Assembly: GCA_963853835.1 (NCBI GenBank)
Contig: OY970823.1
Coordinates: forward strand, 6,094,001 to 6,158,000
Origin: Calendula officinalis
Lineage: Eukaryota; Streptophyta; Magnoliopsida; Asterales; Asteraceae
Length of the DNA stretch: 64,000 nt
Reading direction: 5' to 3'
Under the pieces are notes generated by a model that saw only the letters and a program-made list of their open reading frames with translations, did no database searches and had not been told where the DNA came from. A program made the translations under genes and the position numbers. Positions 1-11,200 of the stretch are shown here, piece after piece; the first letter of the stretch is position 1; each line of letters begins with the position of its first letter.

Positions 1-990
1 TAAAATTTCAGTGATATATGTTTTTTTATTTTCAGATATTTTGAAACATTTTTCTGAATTTTTTTTAAAACATAATCTATATCAACCCACTTATAACCGA
101 ATAGATTAGTAAAAAAATTTAAAAATTCGAAAAAATATAAAATATCACTGATATATGTTCTTTCAATTTTCAGAAATTTTTACGCATTTTTCTGAATTTT
201 TTTAAAACATAATCTATATCGACCCACTTATAACCGAATAGATTGGTAAAAAAATTAAAAAAAAAATCGGAAAAATAGAAAATATCACTGATTTATGTTT
301 TTTTTATTTTCAGAAATTTTTAAACATTTTTCTGAATTTTTTAAAACATAATCTGTATCGACCGAGTTATAACCGAATAGATTGGTAAAAATTTTAAAAA
401 AATTTATAAAAATTCGGAAAAATAGAAAATATCAATGATATATGTTTTTTTATTTTCAGATATTTGTAAACATTTTTCTGAATTTTTTTAAAACATAATC
501 TATATCGACCCACTTATAACCGAATAGATTAGTAAAAAAATTTAAAAAAATTCGAAACAATTCGAAAAAATATAAAATATCACTGATATATGTTGTTTCA
601 ATTTTCAGAAATTTTTAAACATTTTTCTGAATTTTTTTAAAACATAATCTATATCGACCCACTTATAACCGAATAGATTAGTAAAAAAATTTAAAAAATT
701 TAAAAAAATTCGGAAAAATAGAAAATATCACTGATTTATGTTTTTTTATTTTCAGAAATTTTTAAATATTTTTCTGAATTTGTTTAAAACATAATCTATA
801 TTTTGACCCACTTATAACCGAATAGATTAGTAAAAAAATTTAAAAAAATTCAGAAAAATAGAAAATATCACTGATTTATGTTTTTTTTATTTTCAGAAAT
901 TTTTAAACATTTTTCTGAATTTTTTTTAAAACATAATCTATGTCGACCCACTTATAACCGAATAGATTGGTAAAAAAATTTAAAAAAATT
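1..990. repeat. tandem array, unit about 137-149 bp, 7 copies
   Basis: The word CATAATCTAT (or a one-base variant) recurs at about 71, 208, 347, 494, 643, 790 and 932, a spacing of 137-149 bp. Each unit also carries ATTTTCAGA, CCACTTATAACCGAATAGATT and an A/T-rich tail. Unit length varies mainly through A and T homopolymer runs. The array is already under way at base 1, so it probably extends out of the window. No coding potential is seen. Confidence 0.9.
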
Positions 991-1500
991 TAAACAAAAT
1001 GTGCTTTAATGATTTTCCATTGAAACAAATACTTTTAGTAACAAATTCTACATTTAGTGGCAAAATATGTTTTTAGTGACAAATTAAACATCCAAAAGTG
1101 TCACAAATCAAATTTTGAATGAATAGAAGTGGGTGTCTCATAAATCAGACTCAATATTATATTTGATTTGTTTTGTTGTCTCAATATGAAGGAAAACAAG
1201 CGCACGACTTAATATTTGGTTTTCTCGGTTTTATGAAAAAAAAAAAATATATATCTTATTTGGTTTTAATTGTGTTAAAAATAATGGCTTTCTGCTAAAA
1301 ATTGAGAGATCAAGTGAGTTTGTTAATTGCCGAGAAGTTCAAGAAGTCCAAGATCGAGTATTGGGCTTAAATTGTTTGGGCTTAATTGTTGATTTGGGGT
1401 GAGATCTTTGTTAAGTTGATTGGGCCGAACACTGTTTGAAATTTTTGATTAATGAAATTGTTATTGGACTGAATTGTTATTGGGCTCAATGTGAAGTTGA
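991..1500. other. non-coding, nothing recognised
   Basis: AT-rich sequence between the tandem array and the TTACGAT-rich tract. It has several short words of the form TTTAGTGACAAA, but no ORF, RNA gene or element terminus could be supported. Confidence 0.5.
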
Positions 1501-1514
1501 TTGTGCAGAAGCAT

Positions 1515-1875
1515 GGTTTACGATACTGGATTGTTGATGTTTTACGATCTTAGTTTTATGATCTCAGTTTTACGATTCACAGGATTACGATGTATCAAAA
1601 CCAGTTTTACGATTCACAGGATTCCGATGTATCAAAACCAGTTTTACGATTCTCAGGATTACGATGGTGACTTTGGTTTACGATTCACGATCCTATTTTG
1701 TCATCAATCAGGGTTTACGATTCAGGTATCAATCATTTAACCTTACGATCCTATTTTGCAGTTTACAATGTATCATTCTGAGATTTACGATCCAGAATCT
1801 GGTTTACGATCTGAGGATTACGATCAATATAGCTTTACGATAGTGATTCAGCTTCACGATTACGATCGTGCTTCA
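1515..1875. repeat. TTACGAT-rich tract with a 37 bp direct repeat
   Basis: The heptamer TTACGAT and close variants recur more than a dozen times in about 360 bp. Within it, a 37 bp unit beginning CAGTTTTACGATTC is repeated at 1565, 1602 and 1639 with few changes. The 79-codon open frame across this tract is explained by the repeat and does not look like a gene. The tract lies in the apparent internal region of the minus-strand LTR element whose primer-binding site is at 2354-2365. Confidence 0.7.
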
Positions 1876-2353
1876 AGATCGTGAAGTTTCAGAATTCTGT
1901 TACAAGATCATGAACTGTGACTGAGGAAAAACACCCGAAAATCTTATACTTTTGATCATAACTTCTTCGTTTCTTGCTCAAATTGATTGATTCTTTTTGC
2001 AAATGATGCCAAGAACGATTTACTACAATCCTATCCAGATCATATCCTCGATTTCTAACAAAACTCAGCTCGATTTCATGATTTTTGGACTGAAAAACAA
2101 GTGTTCATGGTGTTTTCTCAAAAATCTTCATAATCAAGTCAATACTTGATGAATTTGATCGATGTTTGATACTAGAACTAGTAAAATCAGAAGAGGAATG
2201 CAGTTATCACATAAAATCGAAGAGATAAACCTCAGATTTCGGTTTTGATTTTGATGTTCTTCATTTTTCAACAAAAACTTCAAGTGTTCTTCATCAAAAC
2301 TTCAAATCAGTGTGTAATTTCATGGATTGTGGATCGATTCCAAGTCGGATTTT

Positions 2354-2365
2354 GCTCTGATACCA
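2354..2365 (-). other. LTR-retrotransposon primer-binding site (initiator Met tRNA type)
   Basis: The minus strand reads TGGTATCAGAGC, the usual plant primer-binding site complementary to the initiator methionine tRNA. It is preceded on that strand by a possible LTR end (GCTGACA). The element would therefore point toward lower coordinates, with its leader and internal region at about 1500-2353. No gag or pol was found there. Confidence 0.65.
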
Positions 2366-2367
2366 CT

Positions 2368-2676
2368 TGTCAGCACTAATCCATTGCAATCAATCCATAG
2401 AATGCTTGATTTGAAGAAGATGAACTTGAATTAGTGAGTTTTCTAGAGAGAGAGTAAAGAGAGAAAGAGAGGGAAGCTTTTCAAAGTATAAGTGAGATTA
2501 ATGAGTAAAAGCCTACAATTAGTGTCTTAGTGAGTACAATTATTCCTTAAATACCATTTCACTAATTGGCATGGTGTATGTTAATGACTAGTTTAACACT
2601 TATAGATTGTGTCAAAACTAATCCCTAGACTATTGAATACAACATTATCTATCCTAATAACTTTTGATGGTGACAA
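2368..2676 (-). mobile_element. candidate LTR of a minus-strand, non-coding element
   Basis: Starts with TGTCAG next to the primer-binding site and could end at GGTGACA near 2676, giving TG...CA termini. On the minus strand a TATTTAAG box lies inside. No second LTR was found in the window, so the outer limit is a guess. It may be a truncated or non-autonomous (LARD or TRIM-like) element. Confidence 0.35.
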
Positions 2677-2689
2677 TAACTTATGAACA

Positions 2690-3400
2690 CTTAGCATAAA
2701 TTTGTATGGTCACATCGAAGTATGTCACTCGTTATGTCTAGACATAACTTTACTAAGTATATGTTTTGTGACACGTGTATATTTGTGTCCAATTACTTAT
2801 AACTGATCAAATGCCTAAAAGAAACAAGTACTCTACAAGTACTCTACAAATATACACTATTACCTTTTAGGTAATATCTTCCCGCAAGTAATCGTTTATT
2901 CTCTTGAATAAAAGATATGGAAAAATATGTTATAGTTGAGAGGCTTAAATGACATTTAATGTACGCATGTCACATTAACTAACCTCGCACACAAGCGTAC
3001 ATCTTTTACGAACTTTTCCTGAAAAGGTGAAAAAGGTTGAGGGCACATGTCTCCTGACACGTGCAACACTATAGTTCGTGAAGAATTAGAAGTTGTCAAG
3101 TTTCCCTAATACGAGGTTATTATACAATCCAACTTCGGGTATAAATACCCCATTCAACAACCGAATAGATTCACAAACACACAAACATTTAACTCTCAAA
3201 GCAAGTACGTGTCTTACTCTCCTTGGAGCTTACTTATTGATACTTGCCCGTTGCTTAACATAAAGTGATCTCCTTGGAGCTTACTTATTGGTACTTGTGT
3301 GTTGCTTAACATAAAGATATCATTTGTTTGTGTAGTGAATACACTTACTTTCAATCAAGTTTTAATTTAAATACTTATCTTGTTTCCGCAACTAATACTT
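2690..3400 (+). mobile_element. LTR-promoter-like fragment with a 51 bp repeat
   Basis: Contains a TATAAATAC box at about 3140 followed by an LTR R/U5-like stretch. A 51 bp unit starting CTCCTTGGAGCTTACTTATT occurs at 3219 and 3270. Neither LTR ends nor a second copy could be placed. The identification as LTR rests on promoter-like composition only. Confidence 0.3.
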
Positions 3401-3477
3401 ATAATTTCTTATTAATTCTTAATAATAACTAACCATTGAAAATTACTTACTGTGTTTAATTAATTTAAAAAGTGTAT

Positions 3478-3498
3478 CCCCCCCCCCCCCCCCCCCCC
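3478..3498. repeat. poly-C homopolymer (21 C)
   Basis: Uninterrupted run of 21 cytosines in AT-rich sequence. The exact length is the part of the window most likely to be affected by sequencing error. Confidence 0.9.
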
Positions 3499-4334
3499 TA
3501 TATTATTGCAAACTTATCGTACTATTTTAAACGTTGTATATTATACTTTTGGAACAAACATGCAACAACAAAGCAAAAAATCATATGAGTTACTATATAA
3601 CTAATGAATTCCATTTTTTATGAATTATATCTATAACATTTACTAAGAGATGTTGATTTACTATTTTACTCTTAATTGAATGATACTTTCTCAGTTTTTC
3701 TAAACAACCCCTTAATGTTGACCCTCTTTTTTTCTAAACAACACCTCAGATCTTCAATGTTGACCCTCTTAGTCTTCACTCTTTTGAAAGCTTTATAAAA
3801 CCCCCTCAATTTTTAAACATTGTTAATTTATTTAAAAACCCTTAACACTTTTTCTTTTCCTATTTAGCATAATTACGTTTTTACCATTTCAAATTTTACC
3901 AATTGATGCTAGTTATGTGAAATTACTTTTTTGTTCAAACTGAGACACTTTTTAGAAACTTTCCAAAATCCCCCTCAACTTTTGAATATTACCATTATCA
4001 TTTTTATAAGTTTAAAGACATTAAAATTAATTATATATGTATATATAAACTTTTTATTTTTTTATTTTTTGTAACTTAGGTTAGAACTCGCTTTTTGAGC
4101 CGGCTAATCACAAGGCGACCATACTCTTTGTGAGTAGCCCGCATTCAACGCAAATTCGTTGTCTTAAGGGTTTTTTTCCTCATATGAAATATCTTGAAAC
4201 ACGTCTTAAAAACCTTATTTTATTTTATTAATATAAAATAATCTTTGGGTGTTGTATTTTCTTAATATAAAACAAATTTTTAGGTTTTTTATAAATATCA
4301 TTAAATAATATTCTAGTTATCATATGAAAATCCT

Positions 4335-4364
4335 CCGCGGCAACGCGCGGGTGAAACCTACTAG
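4335..4364 (+). mobile_element. Helitron 3' terminus
   Basis: A GC-rich hairpin (CCGCGGCAACGCGCGGG, 4335-4351) lies 9 bp before CTAG, which is followed by T. A subterminal hairpin plus CTRR, inserted before T, is the hallmark of plant Helitron 3' ends. The 5' TC end was not found, so the element length is unknown. It probably covers part of the non-coding sequence from about 3.5 kb. Confidence 0.7.
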
Positions 4365-4651
4365 TGTATGATATAAATAAAGAGTTGTATTCTAGGAAGT
4401 CCAACTTATTTATGTAATCCCAAACAACACATCTCAACTATTGATCAATAATAACGAATGGTTAATATTAATCACATATATTATACATGGAGGGAGTAAT
4501 TTGATCATTTTTACAATTTTATTATTATCTTTTTAAAATTATTAAAATTATTATTATTTTATTTTTATAAATTTAAACTCATTTCGTTAATAGCAAATAA
4601 TGTGATAATCACATTTGATTGTCCTTAAACATCACATGTAATCAAATATAC

Positions 4652-4710
4652 AATCACATGTGATTGTACAATAATATCACATGTGATTAAGTATATAATC
4701 ACATGTGATT
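4652..4710. repeat. three spaced CACATGTG palindromes
   Basis: Self-complementary 12-14-mers of the form ATCACATGTGAT lie at 4652-4665, 4675-4689 and 4697-4710, about 22 bp apart. Degenerate copies flank them (4614-4650 and 4711-4730). The core CACATGTG is an E-box-type word. The surroundings are AT-rich and no gene starts nearby. Confidence 0.75.
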
Positions 4711-5094
4711 ATCACATAATGATTATCAAATAATATTGTTTTTTTATCTAGAAATTAATAAAAAAGTTTAAATTTTATATCATATAACTTTTAAATAAAA
4801 AGTAAAAAAATTTGATTTTTTTTGTAATTGACAAATGCATGTATAAAATATGTAATTAATTGTGACTATTAGATATTATTGATTAAATGTAGGGATTTAT
4901 CTCTTATGATTACACAAACATTAATGACTATCTTGAACATTTACTTATGAATGAATTCAATGTATTTTTAATATTTCAAATTTTTAAAAATTCATTAAAT
5001 ATATCTTAACTTATCAACTTTAAGTATTGATAGATATGGACATTTGCATTTAATTTATCATTTAATTTGAAAATTTATGTTTGAGTAAATTATA

Positions 5095-5365
5095 CAAAAA
5101 TACCAAATTTTCTTAAAAATTAATGTGAGATACTCAACTTTTCTTTAATAATTATATATATCCTACTTTTAGAAATTTATATTTAGAGACTTAACTTTTT
5201 TAATAATTAAATGTATCCTACTTTTTGAAATTTATATTAAGAGACTCAACTTTTTTTAAATAATTAAGTGTATCCTACTTTTTGAGATTTATATTAAGAG
5301 AATCAAACTTTATTTTTTAATAATTAAGTGTATCCTACTTTTTAAAATTTATATATTAAGATATC
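5095..5365. repeat. tandem repeat, unit 55-60 bp, about 5 copies
   Basis: TATCCTACTTTT recurs at about 5159, 5214, 5271 and 5331, each followed by AAATTTATATT and AGAGACTCAACTTT-like words. A partial first unit starts near 5095. The units abut the left arm of the fold-back element at 5371. Confidence 0.75.
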
Positions 5366-5370
5366 CAAGA

Positions 5371-5806
5371 GATTGGTTAATTTCTTTTATATCCTTGTAA
5401 AACTCATAAATTGTTTGTATATCCTTCTCAAATTCGTAAATTATATTTATATCCTTCTAAACTTTATAATTACCTTCATATCCTTCAAAACCTTTAAAAC
5501 TCTTTTTTATGTCCAAAAACCTATTTTTTTTATTTATTAATTTTTTATAATATCAATAATGCAGGCAAATAAATATAATTTCTAATACATAATCAACATA
5601 TATATTGCATACTTATTTAATAATTATTAATATTAGAATGATTTAGTAAATATTAAAATAGGTTCTTGGACATAAAAGAAAATTTTAAAAATTCAGAAGG
5701 ATATGGAGATAATTACAAAGTTTAGAATGATATATGGATAATTTAAGAATCTCATAAGGATATGGAAACAATTTATAAATTTACAAGGATATCAGAGAAA
5801 TTATCC
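5371..5806. mobile_element. fold-back (MITE-like) element with about 150 bp inverted arms
   Basis: The left arm (about 5371-5525) is the imperfect reverse complement of the right arm (about 5656-5806). Examples are ATGTCCAAAAACCTAT against ATAGGTTCTTGGACAT, and TTTATATCCTTGTAA against TTACAAGGATATCAG at the outer ends. Each arm carries several spaced TATCCTT words, so pairing is patchy. The 130 bp AT-rich spacer encodes nothing. No clear target-site duplication was found. Confidence 0.7.
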
Positions 5807-5829
5807 CTAATTTAATTTAACATTAATTG

Positions 5830-6552
5830 TTTTTTAAATTAAAGTTGGTATGATTTGTTTTATAATTTGATCTAAAAAAAATATATATTGTTTGAGTACC
5901 TAACTTACATCCTAATTTTTTGCTTACCTTCAAAAAAATCTAATACCGCCCCTACATATGGCATTACATCTAAAACGTTTTTTTGAGGTAGTTATGTTTT
6001 TAAAGAATGCGAGTTATAAAATTTGAGACTACCCTCGAATCCTCGATGAGACTATGCATATGTCAAATTAAAATTGTTTGGCAATTAAACCCACATAATT
6101 TTAAAAGAAGGTAAAATAATTATGATGTTATAACTGTCAAACATCTTTAATTGTCTTAAATTAAAAAAGAGATACATTAAACAAATCAATTCCCTAACAA
6201 TACTCTTTAAATGATTCTTAAGGCAACATGACACCTCTAAATATTTTAATTTAAATGAACCCTTTTATCTTTTCCTGAGTATCCGAGTATCTGAAAATAC
6301 GGACATCCTAAAACCCGGATATCTAAATTCGCATACCGTGTCGGATAATGTTTTAAAATTTTCTGATATCTGATATCCCATAAATATTCGAAATATCCAA
6401 AATGACTGTTTTTATGAGTATTAGTATTTTGTTTGTGTGTATTTCATTTATAAAATATTAAGTAAATTGATATTATTTACATGAGCGCTTCATTTGAGTG
6501 TTAGTTAGAATTTCAACTGACGTGACGATAATTTAACAAAAATTAAAATGTT
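5830..6552. other. non-coding, nothing recognised
   Basis: AT-rich sequence between the fold-back element and the LINE. It contains short GATATCT/GGATATC words near 6290-6400 but no supported gene or terminus. Confidence 0.5.
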
Positions 6553-6553
6553 A

Positions 6554-6566
6554 GTAGTGGCAATAG
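6554..6566. repeat. left target-site duplication of the LINE
   Basis: GTAGTGGCAATAG here is repeated exactly at 23101-23113, directly after an A8 tail. The 13 bp pair defines the ends of the LINE even though the copies are 16.5 kb apart. Confidence 0.9.
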
Positions 6567-6707
6567 GAATTTTATGGATGGAAGTGTCATCAACATATCG
6601 TTCATAAAAAAAAAAACCTAGCCGTCGGCGATAATCGGCGATTTCCTTTGGTTTCCGTCCGGTGATCGGGGCGAGGGGGTGGGTTGTTTTTTCATCTGCG
6701 TTTGGTG

Positions 6708-8243
6708 ATGGGTTACAAACAACGTCTGGATTCTGAAGGCTGGATGTGGAGGACAGGAAAAAAGAATGATAAGTCGAGCGGAATGGTCAAAAACATCCAG
6801 AATCCGTTTCAGAAATCGGTGGAGAAGATTGCATCGTCTTTCTACATAACGAATTTTCCTAATTCGTTAACAACAACGGATTTGTGGAAGTGGTGCATGT
6901 TGCATGGGAAGGTAGCAGATGCGTATATTGCCAAAAAGGTATCGAAATTCGGGAAAAGATTTGGCTTTATTCGTTTTTTGGGCATTGATGATGAAGTAGG
7001 TTTTGCCCGACATCTTTCGCTACAGTGGATGGGGTCGTATCATATTTATGTATCGGTGGCTAGGTTTAACAGACCTAATCCTGTTAAATCTAACCCTAAT
7101 GTTGGTCCTTCTAAGTCGACTCATAAGGCACCTACTTCCAAGTGGGTTTCGAATGGAAGACATGAGAATGTGAAGACAGGTTCTTCCTTTGCTTCGGTTC
7201 TTGCGGGAAAGAATAATCCGGTCAAAAGTAATGAAGAAGGGAGTAAAAACAGGGGTGATGTCAACGTGATGCAGGTGGAAGAAGTGAAGAAAATTGTGGT
7301 GGAGGATAAAGACTTATTTAAAATTGATGATTCTTCAACAATTGTCCTTGCTAAAGTAAGAGAGGTGGGGCTTATGAAAAATCTGTATGGGCATATGGAC
7401 AGTGAAGGTTTCATGGATGTTGAGATACACCATATTGGAGGATTATGGGTATGGATTGGTTATAAATCACAAAAATCGTGTATGAGATTTAAATATATGG
7501 ACTTGGCACACATGTTTGCGGAGGTTTGTCAAGTTCTTAGTAATTTTGTGACTGATGAAAGAATGGTATGGATTGAAGTGGATGGTTTACCTCTGTGTGC
7601 CTGGAATTCTGAGGTATATAAAAAGATTGTTAATTTGTGGGGCAAGTTTATGTTTTTTGATGATGAATCGAATGATGACCCAAGCTGTGGAAGGGTTTGC
7701 ATTTATACAAAACAGATGCAACTTATTAATGAGTGTATTCATGTAGAGGTGGCTGAAACTACGTATGTGGTTACTGTAAAAGAAAAAGATATATGGAAGA
7801 TAAATATATCAAAAAATAATAAGGAGGAAAGTGAGGACTCGGATCAATTCCTGGAAGAAGAGGATGAATTGGACGGCAATGATAATTCGGGGTCAGAAGA
7901 GGAAAATTATGATAATAATTTTGTTGATTTAGAGACAGAGGTGGAAGAAGATGAAACGGTGGCAAGTCCGGTGGAATCCTCGACGACTCAGACCAATGTG
8001 GAACCGGAAGTAGAAGTAAAATGTAATGAGGAGGGTGGCGGTGATTCTCAAAACATTGAAAACTCTGTTAGCTGGCCACCTGGGTTAGAGTTGATCAAAA
8101 AGAGAGCAAGAGAAGGCAAGATGGTAGTTGATAGTCGTGGTCATACTTATTCTTGTGGTATTATTTTTAGACGTGAGAAGGAAATCCCACAGTATGAAGA
8201 TGTTGAAGACATGATTGGTGAGGAGGTAAATTTTAAATGTTGA
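6708..8243 (+). CDS. LINE ORF1, RRM-type RNA-binding protein
   Basis: Open frame of 511 codons from ATG 6708; an upstream in-frame TTG at 6684 extends it without need. Residues about 40-120 form an RRM-like domain (SFYITNFPNS, then GKRFGFIRFL, matching the RNP2 and RNP1 positions). A second conserved block follows around residues 240-330 (WIEVDGLPLCAW), typical of plant L1 ORF1 proteins. The C-terminal third is very acidic. The protein would bind LINE RNA and form the ribonucleoprotein needed for retrotransposition. Its last codons overlap ORF2: ATGTTGA (8237-8243) holds both the ORF2 start and the ORF1 stop. It is intact, unlike ORF2. Confidence 0.85.
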   Translation: MGYKQRLDSEGWMWRTGKKNDKSSGMVKNIQNPFQKSVEKIASSFYITNFPNSLTTTDLWKWCMLHGKVADAYIAKKVSKFGKRFGFIRFLGIDDEVGFARHLSLQWMGSYHIYVSVARFNRPNPVKSNPNVGPSKSTHKAPTSKWVSNGRHENVKTGSSFASVLAGKNNPVKSNEEGSKNRGDVNVMQVEEVKKIVVEDKDLFKIDDSSTIVLAKVREVGLMKNLYGHMDSEGFMDVEIHHIGGLWVWIGYKSQKSCMRFKYMDLAHMFAEVCQVLSNFVTDERMVWIEVDGLPLCAWNSEVYKKIVNLWGKFMFFDDESNDDPSCGRVCIYTKQMQLINECIHVEVAETTYVVTVKEKDIWKINISKNNKEESEDSDQFLEEEDELDGNDNSGSEEENYDNNFVDLETEVEEDETVASPVESSTTQTNVEPEVEVKCNEEGGGDSQNIENSVSWPPGLELIKKRAREGKMVVDSRGHTYSCGIIFRREKEIPQYEDVEDMIGEEVNFKC

Positions 8244-11200
8244 ACGTCCTTTCTTTAAATGCTCGGGGGTTGGGGTCGGCGGATAAGCGTAAATGGATGA
8301 AAAAAAGTTGTTTTCAAAATAGTGTTTTGTTTTTGGGCGTTCAGGAGACGTTGATGACTAAGCCAAATTTATTTCGGTTTAAGTCTAATTGGGGAAATTA
8401 TCAGTTTTAGTTTGCATGTAGTTCGGCTCGAGGTCATTCGAGTGGTATTGTGTCTATTTGGGACACGTCGGTGTTTAAGAAAGAATCGATTATTTGTGGT
8501 ACAAATTATGTGATTGTTGAAGGTTTTTGGGTTGGTATTGAAGAAAAAATGTCTTTTATTAACATCTATGCGCCTCAAGATGTTAGTGCCCAGGGTGTTA
8601 TTTGGGATGAGATCCGGGTTTTGGGATTTTAAGTTCGTGATCTTTGGTGACTTTAATGAAGTGAGATTTGAATCGGAAAGGTTAGGTTCGGTTTTTAATT
8701 CGGTGGGAGCTAATTTATTCAATAATTTTATTGATCTTTGTGGCTTAATTGATTTGGATATTGGTGGGAGGAAGTTCACATGGATGAACAAATCGGGTAC
8801 CAAAATGAGTAAATTGGATCGTTTTTTGCTCTCTGAAAATCTGGTAAATAACGATCCGGACTTGAAAGTTGTTGCTTTAGAAATTATGTGCTCTAATCAT
8901 GGCCCGATCTTTCTTTCTTCCAAGAAAAGAGATTATGGCCCTACACCGTTTCGGGTTTATAATTCATGGTTGTTGATGGACGAATTCAAGGAGGTGGTGG
9001 TGTCGAGTTTTGCTGCTTCTAACCCGAGAAGCAACTCGGCGTTGGTTAAATTGAAAGAAAAGTTAAAAAGTGTGAAAACTAAAAGTAAAACATGGGCAAA
9101 ACAGATGTTTGAAAATCGTAAACGTCTAAGTCAAGAAAGTCAATCTAAGTTGTCGTTTATTGAAGAGCGTATGGAGAGTGGGGTGGCTACAGATGAGGAA
9201 AGGGATTTAAGATTGGTGTTGATAAAAAATTTAAAAGAAATGGAACGCATTGAAAACATGGATGCGGCCCAAAAGATTAAGGTTAAATGGGATGGTGAAG
9301 GGGATGAAAATTCCAGTTTTTTTCATGGCCTGTTAAAACAAAGAAGAAGAGGTAATATGGTGCAAGGTGTGATGGAAGACGGGGAATGGCATATAGATCC
9401 AATTATGGTTAAATCGGTTTTTAGAGTATTTGAGCCGCTGGTTACTTCGAATCCGGTTCTTGAGGATTCTCGGTTCAAAAAACTTGACCCGTTGCAAGTT
9501 TTGTCTTTGGAGCAGCCGTGCTCTATGGAGGAATTAAAGACGGCGGTTTGGAGTTGTGGTAATGAAAAAACTCCGGGCCCTGACGGTTTTAATTTCAGGT
9601 TCGTTAAAAAATATTGGGATATGTTAACTGATGATTTATGGTGCTCGATTGATGAATTTTTAAATACGGGTTATATTCCAAAAGGGTGTAATGCTTCCTT
9701 TATAACTTTAATTCCTAAAGTTAGTAACCCTTCGTTGGTTAAAGATTGTCGGCCTATATCTCTTATAGGGTTGCAATATAAGATTATTGCCAAGATTTTG
9801 GCTTTGCGGTTGGCAAAAGTGGTTGATTGTGTGGTGAGTATTGAGCAATCAGGTTTTATTAAAGGAAGACAGATTTTGGATGGACCGTTAATGGTTAATG
9901 AGATTATAGAGTGGTATAAGAAGAAAAGGAAGAAGTTATTACTTTTTAAGGTAGACTTTGAGAAGGCATATGATTCGTTAAGTTGGAAGTATTTAGACTT
10001 TATTATGTATGAAATGGGTTTTGGGTCTAAATGGAGAAAGTGGATTCACTCGTGTCTCTCGTCCGCCACTATCTCGGTTTTTGGTAAATGGAAGCCCTAC
10101 GGATGAATTTTCTATGTGATGTGGTCTTCGTCAAGGAGACCCGTTATCTCCTTTGTTGTTTATTCTTGATATGGAGGGGCTTCATATAAGTGTGGAGAAA
10201 GCAATTGAAGACTCGCGTATTAAAGGGGTTACTATAGGTGGGTCAAATCATCTCTCATTTTTTTTATGCCGATGATGTTATTGTGGTGACGGATTGGAGT
10301 GAAGCTGATATGGACGGTATTATTCACATTTTTAATGATTTTTATTTTGCGTCCGGTTTAAAAATTAATGTTAAAAAATCTAATCTGTATGGTGTGGGGA
10401 TGAGTAATGATGTTATTGAAGCAATGGCGATGCGGACGGGATGTGCTTCTGTGTCATTACCTTGTCGATATCTAGGTTTAAGTACGGCTGGGAATATGTT
10501 GCGGAAAAATAGCTGGTATAGTATTGTGGATGCTTTTCGTAAGAGATTGTCTTCGTGGAAAGTTAAGATGCTTTCCATAGGGGGTCGTTTAACGCTTGTG
10601 AAGTCGGTCCTTGGAAGTGTTGGAATTTATTGGATGTCTTTATTTAGAGTGCCTGAAGTTATTATCTCTAAATTGGAAAGAATGTGTGCCCGGTTTTTAT
10701 GGGAGGTGATGATCAAGAGAAGAAGTTAAGTTGGGTGGCTTGGAATAAAGTTCTTGCTCCTAGAGATAAAGGTGGGCTTCAAATTGCGAGTCTTAAAGCC
10801 TTGAACTTGGCTCTTTTACTTAAGTGGAAGTGGAGATTTTTTAGCGAGCCAAGGGCGTTATGGTGTCGAGTTATTAAAGCCATTTATGGTGAAGATGGGG
10901 GCTTTTCATCTAATAATTCGAGTACTATGTTTAAAGGTATGTGGGCAAGGATTATAGGGGCCATAAAGTATTTGCATGATAATGATACTATTGATAAGAA
11001 TGCTATTAGATTCGATCTTGTGAGTGGCAATAAAATCAAATTTTGGACGGATAATTGGTTAGGTTCGGTGCCACTTTTTATTCAATTTAATCGATTATAT
11101 CGGCTTGATTTGTAGAATGATAAGTTGATTATGCATAAAAGGGTTAATGGTGTGTGGTTTTGGTCGTGGAGAAGAGGTTTGAGAGGTGGGGTTGAATTGA

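Noticed and set aside
1501..1740. 79-codon open frame
   Set aside because: Made of TTACGAT repeats; the apparent peptide repeats follow the 37 bp tandem unit.
4480..4500. GGAGGGAGTAAT resembling a Stowaway terminus
   Set aside because: No partner inverted terminus could be found nearby, so a MITE is not supported.
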